A stretch of 64,000 nt of DNA from Halichoerus grypus (lineage: Eukaryota > Chordata > Mammalia > Carnivora > Phocidae): the NCBI RefSeq assembly GCF_964656455.1, contig NC_135715.1, positions 76,955,414 through 77,019,413 on the forward strand. Direction: 5' to 3'. The notes beneath the pieces are model-generated. The model saw only the letters and a list, made by a program, of their open reading frames with translations. It did not search any database and had not been told where the DNA came from. The position numbers and the translations under genes are program-made. Positions 1 to 11,337 of the stretch are shown piece by piece. Each line of letters starts with the position of its first letter. The stretch's first letter is position 1.

Positions 1-664
1 TACCTACCAATCTGAAGTAGTCTGCCTCTTTCTTCAGCCTTTCCTTGCCCTCTGTGCACAGGGCCAATTTCAGATTTCACCTGGGAAGCTCCAGAATTTG
101 CCAGCCAACATTCAATTATTCAGGGTTATGACATTAAGATCGATGAGCATGAAATAGTATAGTCAACGTGGTTGTGCTTCTCTATCTATCCCAGATCTTG
201 GAATTGGAATTCATGGATGACATGACCTTATTTTAAGACCATTTCTAATAGAGGCAGAATGTGAATGAATAGCAATGTCATGACTCTTTTCCCCCACAGA
301 CATATTCCATATACCACTTAAATAAATCTATAGATAAACCAATACATCTATTGGAATTAGAATCATGTTCTGTTTCTGGATCCCACGTTTACTGGAATGT
401 AGGTCACTATTCGGTATAGTTGTTGTCACAGGACAGTGCTGGGCACATCCAGGATCTGGTGCATCTTGGTCAAACAGCCAGCATTTGTGCAACTCCTTAT
501 TCCAGCATATTCTTCCCACCCCACAGTCTACTACCTCTTACCACTCCAGCCTAGGTATTCTTCCCTGTCTATACATTTCAGCCAAACTGTACTCTTTCAG
601 GTCAGCTACAACTCCGATTTTCAAGAAACATAAATTCAGCTAAAATTAGCTTAAGCACAGGAAA
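1..664. other. Unique sequence, nothing recognised
   Basis: AT-rich sequence without a repeat, exon signal or RNA gene that I recognise. The short open frames here have no recognisable protein pattern. Confidence 0.5.
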
Positions 665-850
665 ATTTATCCATTCATACTATTGATTTATTCAGCAAAC
701 ACTAACTATGTGCCTGACACTGTGCTAGGTTCTAGGGATAGATCAGTGGACCAAGTCCTAACTTGTATGGGGGATTCAGAAAATAAACCAATAAATATGT
801 AGTATGATATCAGAAGGAGATAGATAAGTTTGAGATATAACAGATTTTAA
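665..850 (+). repeat. L2-type ancient LINE 3' fragment
   Basis: The order of phrases (attcagcaaacactaactat, gtgcctgacactgtgctagg, then aataaaccaataaatatgta) follows the widespread mammalian L2 3'-end pattern of 'last/next size class, gtgccaggcactgtgctagg, aacaaataaat'. It is strongly diverged and carries no coding sequence. The family assignment is from memory of the consensus. Confidence 0.6.
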
Positions 851-1604
851 AAATGACTTGTGTGCTCAGAGAAGGACTCCCATACATAGAAAAGAATCAG
901 GGGTGTTCCAAAAAATAGGACAAGAATGCAGCCCCACCTCAGAAATGAGCTGAGCCCTGGATCTCAACCTCAGACTTGTAGTCCTGTCTGGGCTTCTCTG
1001 TCCACATCTGCTCCATTCTTGTTTCTTTCTGCAAACTATCTCTGCTTCTCTAGGCGACAGGCTAAAAACAGAGCATAGGATATGTTTCACATTTTATATC
1101 TTACAATTTTGGCCCCCAGGAAAGATGCCCTGCTATTATTGTGTGACCTCCTGATTATACAACCTGATATGGACCAATTCTAGATTTAACCCTGAAACCA
1201 CTGTGCCCTCCATTTGGTGCCTAAATTGTCTATTTGCTTATCTGTCATCAGGTGGGTCAGTTTCTCGATGCCCCTCCCACTACCCTAAGAAACAATTTTA
1301 TGATCAGTTTTGCTCTTTTTTCTCTTATTAACATTAAATTTACCCCATATTTATCAAGTGCTTATCATATACCAGGCTATTTTAACTGCTTTTCTTGAAT
1401 GATCTCACTGAACACTTACATATGCTTTGGGTGAAATATATCCACTCTTTAGAATTTTGTATACTTATGATTAAATTTTATTGTAGATGGCTGCAGCTGT
1501 TTTAAGTTGACTTAACATAATGATTTATTGTATTTTTTCAATTAAAACTAATAAAAGTTGATCTGGAGTTTACCTGCCTTGGGTGCAAGGTGGTATAATT
1601 TAGT
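851..1604. other. Unique sequence, nothing recognised
   Basis: No element, exon or RNA recognised in this stretch. Confidence 0.4.
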
Positions 1605-1812
1605 CACAAACACAGATGCTGGAGCTAGGTCAAATTCCCTGCCTCAGCAATTACTGGACAGGCAATTTAGGCAAGTTACTTTACCTCTATGTGCCTCATT
1701 CTTCATAAATGGGGGAGGAGGTAGGATGACAATAGTACCTTCCCCCATAGTATTTAGTGAGTGGGAATATGTACAGTGCATAGCAAAGTATCTGACTGAT
1801 AGCAAGTGTCAT
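1605..1812 (+). repeat. MIR SINE remnant
   Basis: The diagnostic MIR core order is visible: a 'lost-in-tRNA' left part, then taggcaagttactttacctc, tgtgcctcattcttcataaa, a 'atgggg...aatagtacctt' segment, and a tail ending near the tcataaaattg region. Divergence is high, as expected for this pre-eutherian SINE. Inactive. Confidence 0.75.
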
Positions 1813-3125
1813 AAAATTGTAGGACTCCTCGTGCATGATTTCCCATCAGAAGATTCCTCCCTGTCAGTGCTGATCTGTACCAAACTCAAGCTAATATACT
1901 GCCTTGGCAGTTCACGGATATCATATTCAAAATTATGATTTGGGGTTAAGGAATATTTCTGCTACCTGCCCAAGAGAGATTCTAGACACTTAAAGTTAAG
2001 ACAAAGAAGACCAATAATGGATCACCATCTGTGTGGAGCAGAGATGCAGGAATTCTCACATGAATCCCAAATTCCTCCAGACTTTTCAAAATGTGCCTGT
2101 GGTTGCTATAAGTGCACGTTTGCTAATAAAATGTCTCTCTTCTCAAGTTGGCCATCTCTTCCCACTGACATCAAAGTTAAAGAAAGCCAGATTTGAGGAG
2201 GGTTTTATGGATGAAAAAGAAAACACAATGATATGAGGGCTCCAGAGCCAAGTAGAGAATTGAGGCTGGATGCTAATAAAAAATTGTTCTAAGAACTGGG
2301 CAGAATGAATATGCCTCTGTCAGGGAGGTGATGAAAGGAAATAGACCAGAAGAAAGGTTTACATGGTTTTGACGTGTTTCATACCACAGACTCACAAGAT
2401 AGTGCTTTGGCTGCAGGGCTCATGCCTCAAACAACTTCCCAGAGGTGCTCCCATCAAGGAGAGTCAGAACTGGGTGCTCTGTAAGCACTTCTCCACCTCC
2501 CAGTTCTTGCTACTCACTTTCTGGACAGGGTGGGGGTTCCACTGTGTCCTTTCTGATTTTGCCTTTTAAAATAAGGCACATCTTAAGGGCAAGCCATATT
2601 ATGTTGCTCATGCCTCATACTTTTCTCTGTATGTATAGTTCCAACTGAGCAAACCAAAGCACGTGTCAGATAGTTTTGGATCAGAAACCAAGAAAAACAA
2701 AACAAAACAAAAAAACTGGTAGATGATCAAACACCCAAAGAAACTAAAAAATGCTACTGAATTATTTTAAATGTGCAAATATTTCCCTAGAGGAAAGTGT
2801 TATTTTTGTAAAGGGATCTGTGTTTTTGTGGTGGAAGAAAAAGTATCAGGACATCTGCCTTGCTGAGGAAGAAGAAAAAATAATATTTCTGTCACATATT
2901 TTTAATAGGCTGAGCCCAAATAAGGAATAGCTAGTTATTTATCTGAGAGTCTTTCATTTAAATCTATGAGGTTTCCTTTGGATCTTTAAACTTTTAGGAA
3001 ATAAAATACTTACAGGTTTAGGACTCATAAGAGAGCTAATGGGGAAAGACCATTTTTTTTTTTCAAATCGTAAAAAGAAAAATATCAAGTTCTAGAAAAA
3101 GGGAATCTATATTTCAGTTATATTT
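1813..3125. other. Unique sequence, nothing recognised
   Basis: No recognisable element. Contains a short aaaacaaaacaaaac-like tract near 2695 and A/T-rich sequence near 3050. Confidence 0.4.
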
Positions 3126-3345
3126 GTTTTTTTTTAAGTTTTTATTTATATTCCACTTAGTTAACATACAGTGTAGTATTAGTTTCAGGTGATTCAACAC
3201 TTCCATACATCACCCGGTGCTCATCACAGCAAATGCATTCCTTCATCCCCATCACCTGTTTCCCTCATCCCCTCCCCATCTCCCTCTGGTAACCATCAGT
3301 TTGTTCTTTATAGTTGAGTCTGTTTTGGGCTTGCCTCTTTCTTTT
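3126..3345 (-). mobile_element. Old carnivore L1 3'-end fragment
   Basis: On the + strand it starts with a T-run and then 'aagtttttatttatattcca', 'gttaacatacagtgtagtat', 'cacccggtgctcatcac'. This is the complement of an older L1 3'UTR end (tail reading ...aatataaataaaaacttaaa). It is 5'-truncated and non-coding. A second, similar end follows at 3380-3480. Confidence 0.7.
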
Positions 3346-3379
3346 TTTTTTTTATCTCTTTGTTCCTTTCTTTTGTTTC

Positions 3380-3480
3380 TTTTTTAAGCTTTTATTTAAA
3401 TTCCAGTTAGTTAACGTACAGTATAATATTAGTTTCAGGTGTACCTTTTAGTGATTCAATAATTACATACATTATATTTT
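3380..3480 (-). mobile_element. Old L1 3'-end fragment, second copy
   Basis: Starts 'ttttttaagcttttatttaa' and continues 'ttccagttagttaacgtaca' and 'aatattagtttcaggtg'. It is the same 3' end as the element at 3126-3345 but diverged from it. It may be an independent insertion or a local duplication; I cannot decide which. Confidence 0.65.
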
Positions 3481-4386
3481 TAATCATGTAACTCATGATC
3501 AATTATGAGCAGAGCTGAGGCAGTGTCTGAAAATGCTTTCTTGGGGATTTTAATTCTGCTTTTCCACTTTGACACAGGTAGACAATGAAGAAAAAGTATC
3601 TGTCCATAATCTGCTGTACACATATACACAATTAACTTTACTGAAAAATAATTTACATTCGATATAATGCACCCATTTCGAGGGTTCAGTAAAATAAGTT
3701 TTGGAAGTCAATGCAACTTTGTAATTACAATCTGAGCAAGACATTAGTTACATTGCCCCAAAACTCCCCCATGTCAACTTCTTTGAATTCAATCCCTCCT
3801 CCCTGGGCAACCACTGATCTGATTTCTCTAACTGTAAATTAGTTTTACAGGTTAGAAAAGTTCATGTATGTGGAACCCTACAGAATGTGTCTTTTGTGTC
3901 TTGACTCTTTCACTCAGTGTAATATTCTTGAGGTCCATTCACATTGCTACCTATATCTGTAGTATGTTACTATTTTATGCTGAATATTACTTTATGAGTA
4001 GAGCATGAATAAATTAAGGTTTATCCATTCACCTTTTAATAACATTTATATGGTGTCCAGACTATTATGAAGGAAGCTGCTGTAAACTTTCATGTATAAT
4101 TCTTTCTGTGAACTTTTCTTTTCACTTGGATAAATAAAGGAATGGGATTGTAGTCATAAGTAACTGCCAAACTGAAGTGGTTGTGGTATTTCATTTTACA
4201 GCCTGAAACATAGTGTAAGAGCATTCCAGTAGCTCCACACTCGCACAATACGTGGTATTATTAATCATTTTTATGTCAGCCGTTCTAGGGGGTGTTGATT
4301 TCGTTGTGATTTAATTTACTCTTCTCTAAGAACTGGTAGTGTTGACCATCTTTTTTACACGCTGACTGGCCATTCATAGATTTTCT

Positions 4387-4930
4387 TTTTTTTTTTTTTG
4401 CTTTAAAATATTTTATTGGAATCCTTTTGATAAAAACAAGTATTTATGTTAAAGAAGTCTAGTTGGTCTAAAAATACTTAAGCATCTCAAAATTTCTGGG
4501 CAGTTTCTTTCCTCCAGTAAGTTGACAGCTGCTCACACAGGTTAATGCAGGAAAGCTAGATGGAAGCTCCTAGGATCTGCTCAACACCAGATAGGAGATA
4601 TCCACTGCATTAACAAAACCCATAGTAGCGAGGGAGAAAGGACGCAGCTCTTCACTTCTCATCACAGACTGTAGGTTCAAGTGGCAGGAGCCATTACCTC
4701 GGCATCACAGACATCTCTCCACAGCATCTCTCCCAGAGGGCAAATTCCAAACTTCAGCCCTTCAGCTACCAGATCGGTGCCTAATCTGAAAGGGCACCAC
4801 CCTAGCTGGGCTTCCAGAATAATCATGCTTTATCCAACAGTAACACACCGGCGGACTCTTAAGACACCTAATGGGTAAATCAAATACAGGGATTTGTGGC
4901 TAGTAAAGGTTCTTGGCCATCAAGTTCTCC
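4387..4930 (-). pseudogene. 5'-truncated retrocopy of an mRNA 3' end
   Basis: On the minus strand this is about 530 bp of non-repetitive sequence that ends in AATAAA (complement at 4412-4417), 12 bases of spacer and an A-run (T-run 4387-4399). That is the form of a processed mRNA 3' end copied by L1 machinery. It interrupts old L1 text on both sides. No long frame survives in sense, so only 3'UTR or a frayed 3' end seems to have been copied. The parent gene is not recognised. An alternative is an unfamiliar SINE or LTR end, but the single polyA signal directly before the A-run favours a retrocopy. Confidence 0.6.
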
Positions 4931-5463
4931 CCCAATTCAAATCTTTTTTTTTCCCCATTTTTATTTGATTGTTTCTCTTTTTATTATTGGCTGTAAGAAT
5001 TCCTTGTACATGCTGAATATAAGTCACTAGGCAGATATATGCACTGACAATATTTTCTTTTAGTCTCTAACTTGCCTTTTCCTTTTTTTTTTTTTTTTTT
5101 TAACAGCATCTTTCAAAAAACAGAGTTTTAAGGTTTCAGGAAGTTTAATTTAGCATTTTTTTCTTTTGCCACTAGTACTTTTCGTATAGTTTTTACTACA
5201 CAAAGGGGGCAAAGATTTTTTTTCCTGTTTCTTTCTTCCTAAAGGCAGTGCAGCTGTAAGTGTAAATTTTTTACACTTTATTATCCATTTCAAATTAAAT
5301 TTTGAATATGGCATGAGGATGAGGTTAGAGTCCTTTTTTTTTGAACCACATATGTTTAGTTCAGTATCATTTGTTGAAAATTCTATCCTTTCTCAGTAAG
5401 ATTACATTGACAACTTTCTAAAATCAATAGATCATAGTTTGAGTCTCTATTCCACCACCACTT

Positions 5464-5770
5464 GATGGAACTGTAAAACAAGACACAAATGTTAGTCACA
5501 TATGTAATTTTGCATTTTCTGCTGGCCTCATTAAAAAGTAAAAATAAACAGATGAAATTAATTTTAATGCAATATTTTATTTAGCCTAATATATTCAAAT
5601 TATTATTTCACCATGCAATCAATATAAAAATTATCACTAAGATATTTTATATTCCCTTTTTCATATGATCTTCAAAATCTGATGTGTATTTTCACCAAAT
5701 GCATCTCAGTTTGGACTAGCAACACTGCAAGTACTCAACAGCCACATGAGTATGGAGTGGCAGTCAGGGA
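5464..5770 (-). mobile_element. hAT-type DNA transposon fossil
   Basis: Contains the complement of a common mammalian non-autonomous DNA-transposon fossil: 'gttagtcacatatgtaattt' near 5492, an AT-rich middle with 'aaattaattttaatgcaata', and 'tactcaacagccacatgag' near 5735. A second copy of the outer part lies at 45280-45400 in the opposite orientation. It sits within old L1 text and just left of the young L1 insertion point. The exact family name is uncertain and no transposase frame is present. Confidence 0.55.
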
Positions 5771-5784
5771 ATTCAAAACAAACT

Positions 5785-5800
5785 GGATTTCTGAAGTTTT
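5785..5800. repeat. Left target-site duplication of full-length L1
   Basis: The 16-bp sequence ggatttctgaagtttt is repeated exactly at 12964-12979, on the other side of the L1. Joined to the right flank it gives ...gtttt/at, matching the L1 endonuclease preference for TTTT/A. Confidence 0.9.
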
Positions 5801-5822
5801 GTTTTGTTTTGTTTTGTTTTTT

Positions 5823-5882
5823 GCAATACATATATCTGAGAATGATTTTTATTCAGGATATGTAAGTAATTCTTGCAAGTAA
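5823..5882 (-). other. 3'-transduced segment of the full-length L1
   Basis: About 60 bp lie between the A-rich end of the L1 body (5883-5900) and the final A-rich tail (5801-5822), all inside the TSD pair. On the L1 strand the segment runs from an 'acttgcaagaattacttaca' beginning to 'atgtattgc' and contains AATAAA. This is what read-through of the L1's own polyA site into flanking DNA of a source locus leaves behind. It is not L1 sequence seen in the other copies here. Confidence 0.75.
5848..5853 (-). promoter_or_regulatory. AATAAA polyadenylation signal in transduced tail
   Basis: tttatt on the + strand, AATAAA on the minus strand. It lies 25 bases upstream of the final A-rich tail at 5822, a normal distance for cleavage and polyadenylation. 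Confidence 0.75.
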
Positions 5883-5900
5883 ATTTTTTAAAAATTTTTT

Positions 5901-6342
5901 ATTGTTATGTTAATCACCATACATGACATCACTAGTTTTTGATGTAGTGTTCCATGATTCATTGTTTGTGCATAACACCCAGTGCTCCATGCAGAACGTG
6001 CCCTCGTTAATACCCATCACCAGGCCAACCCATCCCCCACCCCCCTCCCCTCTAGAACCCTCAGTTTGTTTTTCAGAGTCCATCCTCTCTCACGGTTCGT
6101 CTCCCCCTCCAATTTCCCCCCCTTCATTCTTCCCCTCCTGCTATCTTCTTCTTTTTTTTTTTTTCTTAACATATATTACGTTATTTGTTTCAGAGGTACA
6201 AATCTGTGATTCACAGTCTTGCACAATTCACAGCGCTCACCATCGCACATACCCTCCCCAATGTCTATCACCCAGCTACCCCATCCCTCCCACCCCACCC
6301 ACTCCAGCAACCCTCAGTTTGTTTCCTGAGATTAAGAATTCC
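5901..6342 (-). other. L1 3'UTR: tandem pair of diverged modules
   Basis: The distal module (about 5901-6150) and proximal module (about 6165-6342) are diverged copies of one another, separated by a 13-base T-run on the + strand (A-tract, 6152-6164). Both run, on the L1 strand, through 'gaaacaaactgagggtt', a purine-rich G tract, a 'gatggg.att..ggagggca' block, an 'atgaatca' block and a 'tgtat.gt.att' end. The proximal module in this copy lacks about 100 bp that is present in the copies at 57575-59275 and 24691-25028. Confidence 0.8.
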
Positions 6343-9300
6343 TCATATCAGTGAGGTCATATGATACATATCTTTCTCTGATTGACTTATTTCGCTCAGC
6401 ATAACACCCTCCAGTTCCATCCATGTCATTGCAAACGGCAAGATCTCATTCCTTTTGATGGCTGCATAATATTCCATTGTATATATATACCACCTCTTCT
6501 TTATCCATTCATCTGTCGATGGACATCTGGGCTCTTTCCACAGTTTGGCTATTGTGGACATTGCTGCTATAAACATCGGGGTGCACGTACCCCTTCGGAT
6601 CCCTACATTTGTATCTTTGGGGTAGATACCCAGTAGTGCAATTGCTGGGTCGTATGGTAGCTCTATTTTCAACTTTTTAAGGAACCTCCATACTGTTTTC
6701 CAGAGTGGTTGCACGAGCTTGCATTCCCACCAACAGTGTAGGAGGGTTCCCCTTGCTCCACAGCCCTACCAAAATCTGTCATTTCCTGACTTGTTAATTT
6801 TAGCCATTCTGACTGGTGTGAGGTGGAATCTCATTGAGGTTTTGATTTGGATTTCCCTGATGCCAAGTGATGTTGAGCACTTTTTCATGTGTCTGTTGGC
6901 CATTTGGATGTCTTCTTTGGAAAAATGTCTGTTCATGTCTTCTGCCCATTTCTTACTTGGATTATTTGTTCTTTGGGTGTTGAGTTTGATAAGTTCTTTA
7001 TAGATTTTGGATACTAGCCCTTTATCTGATATGTCATTTACAAATATCTTCTCCCATCTGTCAGTTGTCTTTTGGTTTTGTTGACTGTTTCTTTAGCTGA
7101 GCAAAAGCTTTTTATTTTGATGAAGTCCCAATAGTTCATTTTTCCCTTGCTTCCCTTGCCTTTGGTGATGTTTCTAGGAAGAAGTTGCTGCGGCTGAGGT
7201 CGAAGAGGTTGCTGCCTGTGTTCTCCTTTAGGATTTTGATGGACTCCTGTCTCACATTGAGGTCTTTCAACCATTTTGAGTCTGTTTTTGTGTGTGGTGT
7301 AAGGAAATAGTCCAGTTTCATTCTTCTGCATGTGGCTGTCTAATTTTCCCAATGCCATTTATTGAAAAGACTGTCTTTTTTCCATTGGACATTCTTTCCT
7401 GCTTTGTCAAAGATAAATTGATCATAGAGTTGAGGGTCCATTTCTGGGCTCTCTATTCTGTTCCATTGATCTATGTGTCTGTTTTTGTGCCAGTACCATA
7501 CTGTCTTGATGATGACAGATTTGTAATAGAGCCGGAACTCTGGAATTGTGATGCCGCCAGCTTTGGTTTTCTTTTTCAACATTCCTCTGGCTATTCGGGG
7601 TCTTTTCTGGTTCCATACAAATTTTAGGATTATTTGTTCCATTTCTTTGAAAAAAGTGGATGGTATTTTGATGGGGATTGCGTTGAATGTGTAGATTGCT
7701 CTAGGTAGCATTGACATCTTCACAATATTTGTTCTTCCAATCCATGAGCATGGAACGTTTTTCCATTTCTTTGTGTCTTCCTCAATTTCTTTCATGAGTA
7801 TTTTATAGTTTTCTGAGTACAGATCCTTTGGCTCATTGGTTAGATTTATTCCTAGGTATCTTATGCTTTGGGGTGCAATTGTAAATGGGATTGACTCCTT
7901 AATTTCTCTTTCTTCTGTCTTGTTGTTGGTGTATAGGAATGCCACTGATTTCTGTGCATTCATTTTATATCCTGCCACTTGACTGAATTCCTGTATGAGT
8001 TCTAGCAGTTTGGGGGTGGAGTCTTTGGGGTTTTCCACATAAAGTATCGTATCATCTGCAAAGAGTGAGAGTTTGACTTCTTCTTTGCCAATTTGGATGC
8101 CTTTGATTTCTTTTTGTTGTCTGATTGCTGTGGCTAGGACTTCTAATACTATGTTGAATAGCAGTGGTGATAGTGGACATCCCTGCCACGTTCCTGACCT
8201 TAGGGCGAAAGCTCTCAGCTTTTCCCCATTGAGAATGATATTCGCCGTGGGTTTTTCATAGATGGCTTTTATGATATTGAGATTTGTACCCTCTATCTCT
8301 GTACTCTGAAGAGTTTTGATCAAGAAAGGATGCTGTACTTTGACAAATGCTTTTTCTGCATCTATTGAGAGGATCATATGATTCTTGTTCTTTCTTTTGT
8401 TAATGTATTGTATCATGTTGATTGATTTGTGGATGTTGAACCAACCTTGCAGTGCAGGGATAAATCCCACTTGGTTGTGGTGAATAATCCTTTTAATGTA
8501 CTGTTGGATCCTATTGGCTAGTATTTTGGTGAGAATTTTTGCATCCATATTCATCAAGGATATTGGTCTGTAATTCTCCTTTTTGATGGGATCTTTGTCT
8601 GGTTTTGGGATCAAGGTAATGGTGGCTTCATAAAACGAGTTTGGAAGTTTTCCTTCCATTTCTATTTTTTGGAACAGTTTCAGAAGGATAGGTATTAATT
8701 CTTCTTGAAATGTTTGGTAGAATTCCCCTGGGAAGCCATCTGGCCCTGGGCTTTTGTGTTTTGGGAGATTTTTGATGACTGCTTCAATTTCCTTAGTGGT
8801 TATAGGTCTGTTCAGGTTTTCTATTTCTTCCTGGTTCAGTTTTGGTAGTTGATACATCTCTAGGAATGCATCCATTTCTTCCAGGTTATCTAATTTGCTG
8901 GTATAGAGTTGCTCATAATATGTTCTTATAATTGTTTGTATTTCTTTGGTGTTGGTTGTGATCTCTCTTTCATTCATGATTTTGTTGATTTGGGTCATTT
9001 CTCTTTTCTTTTTGATAAGTCTGGCCAGGGGTTTATCAACCTTGTTAATTCTTTCAAAGAACCAGCTCCTAGTTTCATTGATCTGTTCTACTGTTCTTTT
9101 GGTTTCTATTTCATTGATTTCTGCTCTGATCTTTCTTATTTCTCTTCTCCTGCTGGGTTTAGGGTTTATTTGCTGTTCTTTCTCCAGCTCCTTTAGGTGT
9201 AGGGTTAGGTTGTGTATTTGAGACCTTTCTTGTTTCTTGAGAAAGGCTTGTATTGCTATATACTTTCCTCTTAGGACTGCCTTTGCTGCATCCCAAAGAT

Positions 9301-10150
9301 TTTGAAGTTATGTTTTCCTTTTCATTGGTTTCCATGAATTTTTTTAATTCTTCTTTAATTTCCTGGTTGACCCATTCATTCTTTAGTAGGATGCTCTTTA
9401 GCCTCCAAGTATTTGAGTTCTTTCTGACTTTCCTCTTGTGATTGAGTTCTAGTTTCAAAGCATTGTGGTCTGAAAATATGCAGGGAATAATCCCAATATT
9501 TTGGTACTGGTTGAGACCTGATTTGTGACCTAGGATGTGATCTATTCTGGAGAATGTTCCATGGGCACTAGAGAAGAATGTGTATTCCGTTGCTTTGGGA
9601 TGGAATGTTCTGAATATGTCTGTGAAGTCCATTTGTTCCAGTGTGTCATTTAAAGTCTTTATTTCCTTGTTGATCTTTTGCTTAGATGATCTGTCCATTT
9701 CCGTGAGGAGGGTGTTAAAGTCCCCCACTATCATTGTCTTGTTGTCAATGTGTTTCTTTGCTTTTGTTATTAATTGCCTTATATAATTGGCTGCTCCCAT
9801 GTTAGGGGCATAGATATTTACAATTGTTAGATCTTCTTGTTGGATAGACTCTTTAAGTAGGATATAGTGTCCTTCCTCATCTCTTATTACAGTCTTTGGT
9901 TTAAAATCTAATTTGTCTGTATAAGGACTGCCACCCCAGCTTTCTTTTGGTGTCCATTAGTATGGTAAATGGTTTTCCACCCCTTCACTTTAAATCTGGG
10001 GGTGTCTTTGGGTCTAAAATGAGTCTCTTGCAGACAGCATATCAATGGGTCTTGCTTTTTAATCCAATCTGATAGCCTGTGTCTTTTGATTGGGGCATTT
10101 AGCCCATTTACATTCAGGGTAACTATTGAAAGATAGGAATTTAGTGCCAT
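6343..10150 (-). pseudogene. L1 ORF2 (endonuclease and reverse transcriptase), broken
   Basis: The frame opens at 10150 with MALNSYLSIVTLNVNGLN and the CLQETHF block of the N-terminal endonuclease. The RT follows, with [11 protein letters not shown] (the FADD codons lie at 8051-8062), and the C-terminal WYIYTMEYYAAIKRNE region. The expected stop is TGA at 6343. Total span is 3.8 kb, normal for L1 (about 1,270 codons). Breaks seen: a frameshift near 9905, a frameshift near 9297, a TGG-to-TAG stop near 7339 (compare tgg in the copy at 57950), a one-base deletion near 7137 and another near 7050. The longest intact stretch, from about 9290 to 7340, covers the RT core. The product would nick target DNA and copy L1 RNA; this copy cannot make it whole. 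Confidence 0.92.
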
Positions 10151-10231
10151 TGTATTGCCTGTAAGGTGACTCTTACTGTATATTGTCTGTGTTCCTTTCT
10201 GGTCTATGTTGCTTTTAGGCTCTCTCTTTGC

Positions 10232-11118
10232 TTAGAGGACCCCTTTCAAGATTTCTTGTAGGGCTGCTTTCGTGTTTGCAAATTCCTTTAGTTTTTGTTT
10301 ATCCTGGAAGCTTTTTATCCCTCCTTCTATTTTCAATGACAGCCTAGCTGGATATAGTATTCTTGGCTGCATATTTTTCTCATTTAGTGCTCTGAATATA
10401 TCATGCCAGTCCTTTCTGGCCTACCAGGTCTCTGTGGATAGGTCTGTTGCCAATCTAATGTTTCTACCATTGTAGGTTACAGACCTCCTGTCCCAAGCTG
10501 CTTTCAGGATATTCTCTTTGTCTCTGAGACTGGTAAGTTTTACTATTAGATGTCGGGGTGTTGACCTATTTTTATTGATTTGAGAGGGGTTCTTTGTGCT
10601 TCCTGGATTTTGATGCCTGTTTCTTTCCCCAAATTAGGGAAGTTCTCTGCTATAATTTGCTCCAATATACCTTCTGCCCCTCTCTCTTTCTTCTTCTTCT
10701 AGGATCCCAATTATTCTAATGTTGTTTTGTCTTATGGTATTGCTTCTCTTGAATTCTGCTGATCCAGTAGTTGTTTATCTCTCTTTTTCTCAGCTTCTTT
10801 ATTTTCCATCATTTGGTCTTCTATCTCACTGATTCTTTCTTCTGCCTCATTTATCCTAGCAGTTAGCGCCCCCATTTTTTATTGCACCTCATTAATAGCC
10901 TTTTTGATTTCAACTTGGTTAGATTTTAGTTCTTTTATTTCTCCAGAAAGGGTTTCTCTAATAAATTCCATGCTTTTTTCAAGCCCAGCTAGTATCTTTA
11001 AAATCATGATTCTGAACTCTAGGTCCAACATTGTACTAATGTCCGTATTGAGTAGGCCCCTGGCAGTTGGTACTACCTCTTGTTCTTTTTGTTGAGATGA
11101 TTTTTTCCGTCTTGTCAT
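10232..11118 (-). pseudogene. L1 ORF1 (RNA-binding protein), broken
   Basis: Starts MTRRKKSSQQKEQE at 11118. A heptad-like helical stretch follows (LEKSMEFIRETLSGEIKELK), as expected for the coiled coil that trimerises ORF1p. A TAA interrupts the frame at 10879 and more breaks follow. The RNA-binding half can still be traced in fragments (for example SLRDKENILKAAW and ARLSLKIEGGIKSFQDKQK) to TAA at 10232-10234. Length is close to 295 codons, slightly short for L1 ORF1p. ORF2 starts 81 bp downstream. ORF1p would coat L1 RNA in the cytoplasm; this copy is a pseudogene. Confidence 0.88.
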
Positions 11119-11337
11119 TTTGTCCAGAGGAGAGCAGATGAAAGAGAGAACAAAATGCTAACAGGGTAACAATGTCCCCAGAAAATATACTCTAAACAAA
11201 TCAGAAAAGACCTGAAACCGGGAGAAAAGAAAGGAAAAGAAAGAAAAAATAAGAAGAAGAAAAAAAGAAAAAGAAAAAGATAAAAACAAACAAAAACAGA
11301 ACAATACAAAAAAAAAAAACAGAATATGATCAAATAT

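Noticed and set aside
5923..6354. A 143-codon + strand frame with proline-rich sequence
   Set aside because: It is the antisense of the L1 3'UTR, whose G-rich strand gives runs of proline codons.
7340..8998. A 552-codon open frame as a host gene
   Set aside because: It is the reverse transcriptase part of L1 ORF2, shown by FADD and the surrounding L1 structure. It is listed as part of the broken ORF2.
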